Shown: positions 44,686-52,976 of the stretch, piece by piece
How positions within the stretch are numbered: position 1 is the stretch's first letter
Layout of the letters: each line of letters begins with the position of its first letter
Assembly: GCA_963772225.1 (NCBI GenBank)
Contig: CAVYWD010000004.1
Span: forward strand, 1-64,000
Length of the DNA stretch: 64,000 nt
Source of the DNA: CAVYWD01 sp963772225
Lineage (GTDB): Bacteria; Myxococcota; Myxococcia; Myxococcales; UBA5297
Direction: 5' to 3'
Translations under genes and position numbers: made by a program
Notes under the pieces: model-generated
The model's input: only the letters and a program-made list of their open reading frames with translations
Database searches by the model: none
What the model was told of the DNA's origin: nothing

Positions 44686-46392
44686 TCACTCTGCCTCGGC
44701 CGCCCCTTGCAATCCGCGCTGCTTGATGCGGTAGCGCAGCTGGGGTCGGGTGATGCCGAGCTGCCGAGCGGCGGCGCTGACGTTGTTGCCGGAGCGCGCC
44801 AACACGGCCTCCATGAGGGCGCCCTCGACGTCCTCGAGGGGCAACTTGAGCCTCAGGAAGTGCTCGACGAAGCGCTCCAGGGCGACCGGGTCGCGGCGCT
44901 GGAGGTTGCCCTGGCGGTCGAGGCAGGTTTCCTGGTCGGCGGCGTCCTCGGGTGGGACTTGCGAGAACAGATCCGCGACGTCGATCTGGAAGTCGTTCTG
45001 GGCCAGCAGCACGCCGCGCTCGACCATGTTCTCCAGCTCGCGCACGTTGCCCGGCCATTCATAGCTTCGCAGCGCGCGCATCGCCTTGGCGGTGACTCCC
45101 CGAATCCGCTTGCCGTCCCTCGCCGCGTACTTCTCGATGAAGCGGCTCACGAGCAGCGGAATGTCCTCTCGGCGTTCCCGAAGCGGCGCGATGGTGACCG
45201 GAAAGACATTGAGGCGGTAATACAGGTCTTTTCGGAAGCGCCCCTGGCGAACCGCCTCCTCCAGATGGACATTGGTGGCGGCGACGACGCGCACGTCGAC
45301 GCTGCGCGTCTGGCTGTCGCCGACCCGCTCCAGCTCGCCCTCCTGGAGCACGCGCAGAAGCTTCGTCTGGGCCGGGGGCGGGAGCTCGGCGACCTCGTCC
45401 AGGAAAAGCGTGCCTCCGTGCGCGCGCTCGAATCGGCCGGGGCGCGATTGCTGGGCCCCGGTGTACGCACCCTGTTGTACGCCGAAGAGCTCCGATTCGA
45501 CGAGCTGCTCCGGCAGCGCGCCGCAATTGACGGCGATGAAAGGCGCCTTGGCGCGGCTGCTCGCTTTGTGCAGGGCGCGGGCGAACATCTCCTTGCCGAC
45601 GCCGGTCTCGCCCAGGAGCAGCACGGTGATCTGGCTGTTGGCGGCCTTCTTGAGCAGGGTCCAGGCGTTGCGGAATGCCGGCGATTCGCCGACCACGTCG
45701 CCGGGCTCGATGGCGTCGTCAATGGAATAGCGAAGCGTTCGCACCTGGTGCTGAAGCTCGAGGAGCTGGTCGGCCACCGGGTCGGCATTGAAATACTTGA
45801 GCAGCGGCTCCGCCCGGGCCGGCTCCCATTCCTCGACGGGCTTTCCGACGATGTGGCACTGCGTCGGCCCGCACTCGGTCTCCTCGAAGAGGACGAACTT
45901 TCGCACGATGCCGCTGACGAAGCCGCAGGCGTAGCCGACCTGCATCCAGCAGCGCGGCCCGGGCTCGGGGCCGAAGATCTCGCGGTGCACGTCGCCTTCG
46001 AAGGAGTTGAGCCAGCGGACGTCGGCGAAGAAGCTGCCGGCCGCCAGGTCGACGTCGATGCGGATGGGCTCGACCTTGGCGATGCCTTGCAGGGTGTGGA
46101 GCAGCGGTCCACGCAGAATCGCGTCGGCGTCCGGCGAATCGGGGTAGAGCTTGCGAACCAATTCGGCGTCGCGGCCACCGGCGGCGAAGCCCATTCGGGT
46201 CAGGACGCCGCGAGCCCGCTCCATGCCCAGGGTGTCGACCAGCTCCTTGCGAAAGCTCCCGAAGGCCGCCCGGTGCAACAAGATCATCCGCTCTTCGCCG
46301 AGCCAGATGTGTCCGGTGGGAAAGGAGAAATGCAGGCGCCCGGCGAGCTCTTCGATGCCGGCGGGCTCCGGCCGGGGATCCGCGGCTTCCAT
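44686..46392 (-). CDS. dmpR: Sigma-54-dependent aromatic-sensing activator (DmpR/XylR type)
   Basis: About 568 residues. An XylR-type N-terminal sensor with a V4R segment (residues about 30-200, cysteines around 148-179) binds aromatics in this family. The AAA+ domain has Walker A GETGVGKE (261-268), ESELFG, GAYTGA (308-313, usually GAFTGA), Walker B GTLFLDEV and WPGNVRELEN. A Fis-type helix-turn-helix NNVSAAARQLGITRPQLRYRI ends the protein. The ATG at 46392 follows GGAGGAG. It sits between the catechol and phenol-hydroxylase gene blocks on the same strand, not divergent from dmpK as in Pseudomonas. The symbol reflects family and context. Confidence 0.9.
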   Translation of the reverse strand: MEAADPRPEPAGIEELAGRLHFSFPTGHIWLGEERMILLHRAAFGSFRKELVDTLGMERARGVLTRMGFAAGGRDAELVRKLYPDSPDADAILRGPLLHTLQGIAKVEPIRIDVDLAAGSFFADVRWLNSFEGDVHREIFGPEPGPRCWMQVGYACGFVSGIVRKFVLFEETECGPTQCHIVGKPVEEWEPARAEPLLKYFNADPVADQLLELQHQVRTLRYSIDDAIEPGDVVGESPAFRNAWTLLKKAANSQITVLLLGETGVGKEMFARALHKASSRAKAPFIAVNCGALPEQLVESELFGVQQGAYTGAQQSRPGRFERAHGGTLFLDEVAELPPPAQTKLLRVLQEGELERVGDSQTRSVDVRVVAATNVHLEEAVRQGRFRKDLYYRLNVFPVTIAPLRERREDIPLLVSRFIEKYAARDGKRIRGVTAKAMRALRSYEWPGNVRELENMVERGVLLAQNDFQIDVADLFSQVPPEDAADQETCLDRQGNLQRRDPVALERFVEHFLRLKLPLEDVEGALMEAVLARSGNNVSAAARQLGITRPQLRYRIKQRGLQGAAEAE

Positions 46393-46442
46393 GGCGACGT
46401 CTCCTCCGGTCGGTCGAGCCCCCTCGAATTCCAGAAGACCTC

Positions 46443-46874
46443 TTAGCGCGGGGCGCGCCGCGCCGCTTCCTCGCGCTCGCGCACCTCCGAGGCGCGCTTG
46501 ACGCTCGCCGGCTCGCCGCCGATGGCCCAGTCCTCCGGGCGCACCAGGACCGCGCTGCCGCGCACCTGCTCCCGCGGGGCCTGGAGGACGTCGACCAAAA
46601 GGTCGGTGAAAGCCTTCAGCAGCCGCTGCCGCTGCTCGACTGGCCTTCCTTCCAGGACCACGAAAGTGAAATACGGCGCCTTTTGTGCCTGTCGATTGAC
46701 CGGGACGCCGCCCAGCGCGGCGAGCTCGGGTCGATAGAGGTGGATGAAGGCCCGGATGCGATCGATGGGGCATTGGAGCACCTCGGCGAAGAGGCGGCTC
46801 GCCTCGACCAAGAGGCGCTCGTGCTGCGCCGCCGCGGACTGACCCTCGACGAGGTGGAAGTGAACGATGGGCAT
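46443..46874 (-). CDS. Fused (duplicated) 4-oxalocrotonate tautomerase-family protein
   Basis: 143 residues, about twice the length of a classic 4-OT. MPIVHFHLVEG at the start supplies Pro1, the usual catalytic base after Met removal. A second beta-alpha-beta unit follows at about residue 70, YFTFVVLEGRPVEQRQRLLKAF...EDWAIGG, lacking its own N-terminal Pro. Such fused 4-OT proteins link the 4-OT and dehalogenase-type branches of the superfamily. It lies between the SDR and the regulator in the meta-pathway operon; its substrate is unknown. Confidence 0.82.
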   Translation of the reverse strand: MPIVHFHLVEGQSAAAQHERLLVEASRLFAEVLQCPIDRIRAFIHLYRPELAALGGVPVNRQAQKAPYFTFVVLEGRPVEQRQRLLKAFTDLLVDVLQAPREQVRGSAVLVRPEDWAIGGEPASVKRASEVREREEAARRAPR

Positions 46875-46900
46875 GGCGAATTCCTTCGCGGTGCGCTGCT

Positions 46901-47656
46901 TCAGGGCAACCCGCGGCGGCGGCCGGAGTCGAGCATCAACGTGGAGCCGGTCATCGCGTCGGCCTCGGGGTCGAGAAACAGGGACACGGCCCAGGCCACC
47001 TGCTGGGGAGTGGTCATGGCTCCGAGCGACGACTCTCGCGCCATCTCGGCCAGCACCTCGTCGATGGACACGGCGCGCTGCCCCGCGCGATCGGCCGCCA
47101 CGCGACGGAGGCGCTCGGTGTCCGCCGGCCCCGGGGCGATGAGGTGCGCGGTGATGCCGCGCGGGCCGTAGGCCAAGCTGAGCTGCCGCATGAGGTTGAC
47201 CAGGGCGGCGTTGGCGATGCCCGCGGCGGCCGCGTACGCGGTGGGCTCGAAGCCGTAATGTCCGCCGATGGCCAACAGGCGCGAGCCTCGGCCGAGCATT
47301 GGCTCCAGCGCGCGCGCGAGGCGCAGCATTCCGCCGACTTTGATATTCACCGCCTCGAGGATGGCCGACACCGGCGCGGCGTCGATGCCGCCGGCCACCG
47401 GCAGGCCCGGGCCGTGGACCGCGAGCCGTACAGGGCCCGCGACGGCGGCGCGCAGGGTTTCCATCGAGGCGTCGCCCGAAAGGTCGGCGGCGCACGGTTT
47501 GATGCCCGGGAGCTCCTTCGCGAGCGATTCGAGCGCGCCCGCCGATCGAGCGACGGCGACCACCTCTAGGCCGCGGGAAAGGAGCCGCGCGCAGATGGCT
47601 CGCCCAAAGGCGCCGGTGGCGCCGACCACCACCGCGGTTTCAGCGCTGCCGCTCAA
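46901..47656 (-). CDS. Short-chain dehydrogenase/reductase-fold protein lacking the catalytic lysine
   Basis: 251 residues. VVVGATGAFGRAI is the Rossmann dinucleotide motif. At the active site the tyrosine is present in TAYAAAAGIANAAL but the lysine four residues later (YxxxK) is an alanine, and the usual serine region reads LLAIGGHYG. Ordinary SDR catalysis is therefore doubtful. The TTG start at 47656 overlaps the dmpG stop (TTGA) and has AAGGAGG 7-8 bases upstream, so translation is well supported. Its role in aromatic degradation is unknown. Confidence 0.85.
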   Translation of the reverse strand: MSGSAETAVVVGATGAFGRAICARLLSRGLEVVAVARSAGALESLAKELPGIKPCAADLSGDASMETLRAAVAGPVRLAVHGPGLPVAGGIDAAPVSAILEAVNIKVGGMLRLARALEPMLGRGSRLLAIGGHYGFEPTAYAAAAGIANAALVNLMRQLSLAYGPRGITAHLIAPGPADTERLRRVAADRAGQRAVSIDEVLAEMARESSLGAMTTPQQVAWAVSLFLDPEADAMTGSTLMLDSGRRRGLP

Positions 47657-48699
47657 ACGGAGACCTCCTTCAGCAAGCCGCGTTGCTTGGCCAAGGTCAT
47701 GGCGGTGTCCTCGATCATGTCTTCCTGGCCGCCGACCATCTTTCGGCGTCCGAGCTCGAGCAGGATATCCCGAGCGGGCACTCCGTATCGGGCGGCGGCG
47801 CGCTTGGCGAAGAGGAGAAATGTCGAGTATACGCCCGCGTAGCCAATGGTCAGCGAGTCGCGGTCGAGCCGGACCAGGGAGTCCATCATGGGCACGACGA
47901 CCTCCTCGGCGACGTCCATCATCTTGAAGAGGTCGACCCCGGTTTGAACGCCCATTCGCTCGCAGACCGCGGCGAATGCCTCGAGCGGCGTGTTCCCGGC
48001 GCCGGCCCCCAGGCCGCCGACCGAGCCGTCGATGCGGCTCGCCCCCGCCTCGACGGCGGCGACGGAATTGGCGATGCTCAGGCCGAGGTTGTTGTGCCCG
48101 TGAAACCCCAGCTCGGTCTCCGGCCGGAGCGCTGCGCGCAGGGCGCCGATGCGCGCCTTGACGTCGTCGGGCAAGAGCGTGCCGGCCGAGTCGGTGACGT
48201 AGACGCAATTCGCCCCGTAGGACTCCATTCGCTTGCCCTGGGTCACCAGTCCCTCGGGAGAATTCATGTGGGCCATCATCAAGAAGCCGGTGGTGTCCAT
48301 GCCGAGCTTGTTGCGCGCGAAGCCGATGTGCTGCTCGGCCACGTCGGCCTCGGTGCAGTGGGTCGCGACGTGGACGCTGCGCGCGCCGCAGTCGTAGGCC
48401 GACTTGAGCTCTCGCATGGTGCCGAGCCCCGGGACGAGAAGCACCGAGACCTTGGCGCGCTTCAGCTTGGGCGCGACCGCGCGGATGTATTCCTCGTTCG
48501 AATGGCGCGGAAACCCGTAATTGCGCGAGGCGCCGCCCAGACCGTCTCCGTGCGTCACCTGAATGAGCGGGACCCCGGCGTCGTCGAGCGCCGTCGCGAG
48601 CCGCACCATCTGCTCGAGGGTGAGCTGGTGCCTTTTCGCGTGCATGCCGTCGCGCAGACACATGTCGTGAAGGAGCACTTTGCGTCCTTTGAGGTCCAT
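47653..48699 (-). CDS. dmpG: 4-hydroxy-2-oxovalerate aldolase
   Basis: 348 residues. It splits 4-hydroxy-2-oxovalerate into pyruvate and acetaldehyde. LHDMCLRDGMHAKRHQ carries the catalytic Arg/Asp/His cluster and metal site, and HGHNNLGLSIANSVAAVEAG and GLGAGAGNTPLEAF are hallmark motifs. The ATG shares one base with the dmpF stop (TGATG). Aldolase and dehydrogenase normally form a channelling complex, and adjacency here supports that. Confidence 0.97.
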   Translation of the reverse strand: MDLKGRKVLLHDMCLRDGMHAKRHQLTLEQMVRLATALDDAGVPLIQVTHGDGLGGASRNYGFPRHSNEEYIRAVAPKLKRAKVSVLLVPGLGTMRELKSAYDCGARSVHVATHCTEADVAEQHIGFARNKLGMDTTGFLMMAHMNSPEGLVTQGKRMESYGANCVYVTDSAGTLLPDDVKARIGALRAALRPETELGFHGHNNLGLSIANSVAAVEAGASRIDGSVGGLGAGAGNTPLEAFAAVCERMGVQTGVDLFKMMDVAEEVVVPMMDSLVRLDRDSLTIGYAGVYSTFLLFAKRAAARYGVPARDILLELGRRKMVGGQEDMIEDTAMTLAKQRGLLKEVSV

Positions 48700-49625
48700 C
48701 AAACGCCTCCGGCGCCGAGCGAGGCCGAGCGGGGCAAAAGCTTGCCCGCCAGGATTTCCTCGGCGAACAGCTCGGCGGTGCGCGTCGCCGCCGCGGTCAT
48801 GATGTCGAGGTTTCCGGCGTAGGCCGGCAGGTAGTCGCCGAGCCCCGCCACTTCCAGGAAGACGGAGACGAAGTCGCCGTCGAAGGCCGGTCCGTTGACG
48901 AGCTTGTAGCCGGGGACGTAGCGCTGCACCTCGGCGATCATCTGAAGCACCGACCGCGCGATGGCCTTTTCGTCGGGCTTGCCCTCCGTCTGGCAATAGA
49001 CGGTGTTGCGCATGATGAGGGGCGGCTCGGCCGGGTTGATGACGGCCAGCGCCTTGCCCTTCTTGGCGCGCCCGACCTTCTCAATGGCGTTCGAGGTCGT
49101 GAAAGTGAACTCGTCGAGGTTCTTGCGTGTGCCCGGGCCGACGGACAGCGAGGCGAGGCTCGCGACGATCTCCCCGTAGGCGACCGGCTGGATGCGGGAG
49201 ACGGCGTAGACCATGGGGATGGTCGCCTGCCCGGCGCAGGAGATCATATTGACGTTCATCTCCAGCTTGGCGGCGTGCTCGCGCAAATTCACCGGGGGCA
49301 CGCAGAGCGGTCCGATGGCCGCGGGCGTGAGGTCGATCATCAAGACCCCGCGCTCGTTCACCTTGCGCGAATTCTCCGGGTGGACGTAGGCGGAGGTCGC
49401 GTCGAAGGCGATCTGCACGCCGTCCCGCTCGAGGTGGGGCACGAGCCCGTCGACGCCGTCGGCCGTCGTGTGGAGGCCCAAGCCTCGGGCGCGGGCCAGG
49501 CCCTCGGACTTGGGGTCGATGCCGACCATCCAGACCGGCTCGAGCAAAGGGCTCCGCCGGACCTTGTAGAGGAGGTCGGTGCCGATGTTGCCCGACCCGA
49601 TCAGCGCGCAGCGAACCTTCTTCAT
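48699..49625 (-). CDS. dmpF: Acetaldehyde dehydrogenase (acylating)
   Basis: 308 residues. It oxidises acetaldehyde with CoA and NAD to acetyl-CoA. The Rossmann motif IGSGNIGTDLL is at the N-terminus and the nucleophile Cys130 lies in MNVNMISCAGQATIPM. Length and order (F before G) match known meta-pathway operons. It starts 4 bp after the dmpI stop. Confidence 0.97.
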   Translation of the reverse strand: MKKVRCALIGSGNIGTDLLYKVRRSPLLEPVWMVGIDPKSEGLARARGLGLHTTADGVDGLVPHLERDGVQIAFDATSAYVHPENSRKVNERGVLMIDLTPAAIGPLCVPPVNLREHAAKLEMNVNMISCAGQATIPMVYAVSRIQPVAYGEIVASLASLSVGPGTRKNLDEFTFTTSNAIEKVGRAKKGKALAVINPAEPPLIMRNTVYCQTEGKPDEKAIARSVLQMIAEVQRYVPGYKLVNGPAFDGDFVSVFLEVAGLGDYLPAYAGNLDIMTAAATRTAELFAEEILAGKLLPRSASLGAGGV

Positions 49626-49629
49626 GTCG

Positions 49630-49854
49630 CTAGGCCCCCGCCGAAGCCGGCGCGTTCGAGGCCGAGGCGGTGCGCTCGCCGGCCGTCACGCCCGCGACCG
49701 AGAAGTTCTCGGGCCCGTGCTCGGTGATGAGGATCCGGACCTGCTCCGCCCGGACCTCCAGGGACCCGACCACCGCCGCGGTGATGGCCGCGACCGCCCG
49801 CCGCTTCTGTTCGGTGGTTCTCCCCTCGAGCAAATGCATCTCGATGATTGGCAC
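49630..49854 (-). CDS. dmpI: 4-oxalocrotonate tautomerase
   Basis: 74 residues from GTG at 49854, with GGAGG upstream. The mature N-terminus would be PIIEMHLLEGRTTEQKR, giving Pro1 and the Arg near position 11 typical of 4-OT. It isomerises 4-oxalocrotonate from enol to keto form. The C-terminus carries about ten residues beyond the classic enzyme. It lies between dmpH and dmpF. Confidence 0.93.
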   Translation of the reverse strand: MPIIEMHLLEGRTTEQKRRAVAAITAAVVGSLEVRAEQVRILITEHGPENFSVAGVTAGERTASASNAPASAGA

Positions 49855-49880
49855 GCCCTGCCTCCTCGCGATGGATGAAT

Positions 49881-50675
49881 TCAACCGAAGCGAACCGAGA
49901 CGCTGCCCAGCTCCTGGAAGCGGGCGAGCACGTGGTCGCCGGCTTTGACCGGGATGGCCTCGGTGATGCCGCCGCTCATGACGAAGCTCCCGGCCGGCAG
50001 CTCCTCGTCCTGCTCGGCGAGGATGTTCACCAGCATGGCGACGGCCTCGGCGGGGTGCCCGAGCACCGCGGCGGACGCGCCCATGGCGACGATCTCGCCG
50101 TTTATCTCGAGCACCGCGCCCAGCGTCCGGAGGTCGATGTCGGCGGGATAGCGCGCCCGGCCGCCGCCGACGAAACGCGCGCTCGAGCCGTTGTCGGCGA
50201 TGACGCTTGGCAGGTCGAATTTGAACCCGGAGAAGCGCGAGTCGATGATCTCGATGGCCGGGACGACGAAGCTCGTCGCCGCCAAAACCTCGCCCCGCGT
50301 GCAGCGCGGGCCGCGCAGGGGCGCCGCGGTGACGAAGGCCACCTCGCACTCGACCCGCGGGTGGAGCAGGTCGGAGGTGGCGACGACCGAGCCCTCGGGG
50401 CGCGCCATGTCGCTCGCGAGAAATCCGATGCTGGGCACGCTCACGCCCATCTGCGTCATCTTGGCCTTCGAGGTGAGCCCGGCCTTGAAGCCGACGATCC
50501 GCTCGCCCCGAGCGACCCACCGAAGGCGGAGCTCCGCCTGCACCGCGTAGCCGTCGCTCGCCGTCATGCCCGGAAAGTCGTCGGTCAGCTTGGGGATGGC
50601 CTTGGCGGTGCGCTGCGCGGCCTCGACGCGTTCCGCCAGGGAAAGGACCTGCTCGCGGCTCAAGGTGCGGCTCAT
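49881..50675 (-). CDS. dmpH: 4-oxalocrotonate decarboxylase
   Basis: 264 residues, fumarylacetoacetate-hydrolase-like fold shared with DmpE. GFKAGLTSKAKMTQMGV and IEIIDSRFSGFKFDLPSVIADNGSSARFV are closer to the decarboxylase than to the hydratase. It removes CO2 to give 2-hydroxypenta-2,4-dienoate and works with DmpE as a complex. The ATG overlaps the dmpE stop (ATGA). Confidence 0.93.
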   Translation of the reverse strand: MSRTLSREQVLSLAERVEAAQRTAKAIPKLTDDFPGMTASDGYAVQAELRLRWVARGERIVGFKAGLTSKAKMTQMGVSVPSIGFLASDMARPEGSVVATSDLLHPRVECEVAFVTAAPLRGPRCTRGEVLAATSFVVPAIEIIDSRFSGFKFDLPSVIADNGSSARFVGGGRARYPADIDLRTLGAVLEINGEIVAMGASAAVLGHPAEAVAMLVNILAEQDEELPAGSFVMSGGITEAIPVKAGDHVLARFQELGSVSVRFG

Positions 50676-51475
50676 ACCGCGCTCCTTCCGGTGAAGCGGG
50701 CGCGGCAGCTGCCCAGTCCGCCCACGGTGCAGGTGAGCTCGTCGCCGTCCTTCACCGGCACGAGCGGCGACTGCGAGCCCGAGAGGATCACCTCGCCCGC
50801 TTTGAAAGGAAGGCCGAGCCGGCCGAGCGTATTGGCGAGCCAGGCGACCGCGTTGGCGGGGTTGCCCTGCACCGAAGCTCCGGCGCTGGTGGAGTGGAGC
50901 TCGCCGTTCTTCTCCAGCACCATCCCCGCGAGCGCGAGGTCGAGCTTTCGCGGGTCGCCCTTGGCCTGTCCCAATACGAAAACGCCGCAGGAGGCATTGT
51001 CGGCGACGGTGTCCTGGATCAGGATCTTCCAGTCGGCGATGCGCGAGTCGACGATCTCGAAGCAGGGCACCACGTAATCGGTGGCGCGTAGGACGTCCAT
51101 GGCGGTGATGCCGGGGCCTAATAAGTCGTCTTTCAAAACGAAGGCGAGCTCGGCTTCGGCCTTGGGCTGAATGAGCTTTCCCAAGTCGACCGCCTCGCCC
51201 TCGCGGCAGACCATGCCCGAGGTGAGCTGGCCGAAGTCGGGCTGGTAGACGCGCAGGAGGTCCTGGACGGGCTTGCTGGTGACGCCGATCTTCTTTCCGA
51301 CGATGGCCTCGCCGGCGGCGACGCGTCGCTCGACCATCCGCGACTGAATTCGATAGGCGTCGTCGAGCGAAATGCCCGGCTCGCGCTCGACGAGCGGGCG
51401 CACGGTGCGTCGGGCGAGGAGCGCCTCGTAGAGCTCGTCGCCATATTGATGGAGCTGGTTTTGGGGCAGGGTCAT
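50672..51475 (-). CDS. dmpE: 2-hydroxypenta-2,4-dienoate hydratase
   Basis: 267 residues. GKKIGVTSKPVQDLLRVYQPDFG, QPKAEAELAFVLK and CFEIVDSRIADWKI...DTVADNASCGVFV match DmpE closely. It hydrates the dienoate to 4-hydroxy-2-oxovalerate, the DmpG substrate. The start overlaps the dmpC stop (ATGA) and its own stop overlaps dmpH, so C-E-H are translationally coupled. Confidence 0.94.
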   Translation of the reverse strand: MTLPQNQLHQYGDELYEALLARRTVRPLVEREPGISLDDAYRIQSRMVERRVAAGEAIVGKKIGVTSKPVQDLLRVYQPDFGQLTSGMVCREGEAVDLGKLIQPKAEAELAFVLKDDLLGPGITAMDVLRATDYVVPCFEIVDSRIADWKILIQDTVADNASCGVFVLGQAKGDPRKLDLALAGMVLEKNGELHSTSAGASVQGNPANAVAWLANTLGRLGLPFKAGEVILSGSQSPLVPVKDGDELTCTVGGLGSCRARFTGRSAV

Positions 51476-52932
51476 AGCTTCACGCAGACGTTCTTGAGCT
51501 CGGTGTAGAACTCGAGCGAGTGGGCGCCGCCCTCCCGCCCGATGCCCGACTGCTTCATTCCGCCAAAGGCCGTGCGCAGGTCGCGCAAGAACCAGGAATT
51601 CACCCAGACCACGCCCGCCTCCAACGCCGCGGCGACGCGGTGGGCGCGCGCGAGGTCTTTCGTCCAGAGGGCGGCGGAAAGGCCATAAGGCGTGTCGTTC
51701 GCGAGCGCGAGGACCTCGTCCTCGTCGTCGAAGGGGCGGACGTGGCAGCAGGGGCCGAAGACCTCCTCGCGCACGACCGCGCTGGACTCGGGCAGGCCGG
51801 TCCAGATGGTCGGCTGAATCCAGGCGCCGTCGCCGAGCGCGCCGGGCATCTCGGGGATGCCTCCGCCCGTGACGACGGTCGCGCCCTCGGCTTGGGCGAG
51901 CGCGTAATACCGCAGGACCTTCTCGCGGTGCTCCCGCGAGATGAGCGGCCCCATGGCGACGCCCGGCAGGTCGGGCGGGCCCACCTTCATGGCCTCGGCG
52001 CCTTTCTTCAGCGCCGCGAGAAAGCGATCGAAGATTCCGCGTTGCACGTAGACGCGCTCGGTGCCCAGGCACACCTGCCCGGTATTGAGGAAGCACGACC
52101 GCAAGGTGCCCTCGACGGCCGCGTCGAGGTCGCAATCGTCGAAGACGATGGCCGGATTCTTCCCGCCCATCTCGAGGGAGACCGGGCGGGCGCCCACCGC
52201 CGCGGCTTTCATGATGGCGGCGCCGGTGCGGGTCTCGCCGGTGAAGGTGAGGGCCGAGATTCCAGGGTGGTTCGTGCAGAGCTCGCCGGCCGACCCGGGG
52301 CCGAATCCGTGGACGACGTTGTAGACGCCCTTGGGCACGCCCGCGGCGTTCATGGCCTCGCCGAGGAGCGCCGCGGTCTGCGGCGTCTCCTCGGAAGGCT
52401 TGACCACCACGGTGTTCCCGCAGGCCAGCGCGGGCGCCACCTTCCAGGTCATGAGCAACAGCGGCGCATTCCACGGGCAGATGACGCCGACGACGCCGAC
52501 CGGACGGCGGAGGGAGTAATTGAGGGCCCCTCGGCCGTCCGGCGTCGCGGTTTCGAAGAATTCGGTGGGGACGTTCTTCACCGCGTCGGCGAAAGTCCTG
52601 AAATTAGCTGCCCCGCGCGAGACCAGGGCGTGCCGCGCCACCGACGCCGGCATGCCCGTGTCCTCGACCTCGGCGGCGACGAAGTCCTCGAACCGGCGCT
52701 CCATCTCGGCGGCGACGGCGCAGAGCAGGTCGGCGCGCGCCGGGACGGTGAGCTTGGCCCAGGGCCCGCCAAGGGCCCTTTGGGCCGCGTCCACCGCGGC
52801 GTTCACCTCGGCTTTCGAGGCCTCGGCGACGCGGGCGACGACCCGGCCGTCCACGGGCGAGCGCTTGTCGAAGAAGCGTTGCCCTTGCTCGCCGGCGCGC
52901 TCGCCGTCGATGAAATGCGCGATGGTCTTCAT
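51472..52932 (-). CDS. dmpC: 2-hydroxymuconic semialdehyde dehydrogenase
   Basis: 486 residues, aldehyde dehydrogenase superfamily. Catalytic Cys288 is in LNTGQVCLGTERVYVQRG, and the general base Glu254 in SLEMGGKNPAIVF. It oxidises the ring-cleavage product to 4-oxalocrotonate with NAD. The ATG at 52932 (MKTIAHFIDGE) is the family start. It follows dmpB by 44 bp containing a GGAGCCT repeat. No dmpD hydrolase is present, so flux must use this oxidative branch. Confidence 0.95.
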   Translation of the reverse strand: MKTIAHFIDGERAGEQGQRFFDKRSPVDGRVVARVAEASKAEVNAAVDAAQRALGGPWAKLTVPARADLLCAVAAEMERRFEDFVAAEVEDTGMPASVARHALVSRGAANFRTFADAVKNVPTEFFETATPDGRGALNYSLRRPVGVVGVICPWNAPLLLMTWKVAPALACGNTVVVKPSEETPQTAALLGEAMNAAGVPKGVYNVVHGFGPGSAGELCTNHPGISALTFTGETRTGAAIMKAAAVGARPVSLEMGGKNPAIVFDDCDLDAAVEGTLRSCFLNTGQVCLGTERVYVQRGIFDRFLAALKKGAEAMKVGPPDLPGVAMGPLISREHREKVLRYYALAQAEGATVVTGGGIPEMPGALGDGAWIQPTIWTGLPESSAVVREEVFGPCCHVRPFDDEDEVLALANDTPYGLSAALWTKDLARAHRVAAALEAGVVWVNSWFLRDLRTAFGGMKQSGIGREGGAHSLEFYTELKNVCVKL

Positions 52933-52940
52933 GCCGATTC

Positions 52941-52968
52941 CTGGAGCCTGGAGCCTGGAGCCTGGACC
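52941..52968. repeat. GGAGCCT short tandem repeat, dispersed CTCCAG family
   Basis: The 44-bp spacer between dmpB and dmpC contains three and a half copies of GGAGCCT (CTGGAGCC TGGAGCC TGGAGCC). It is complementary to the GGCTCCAG word found between genes at 10654 and 28555. Confidence 0.7.
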
Positions 52969-52976
52969 TTCGGCCT

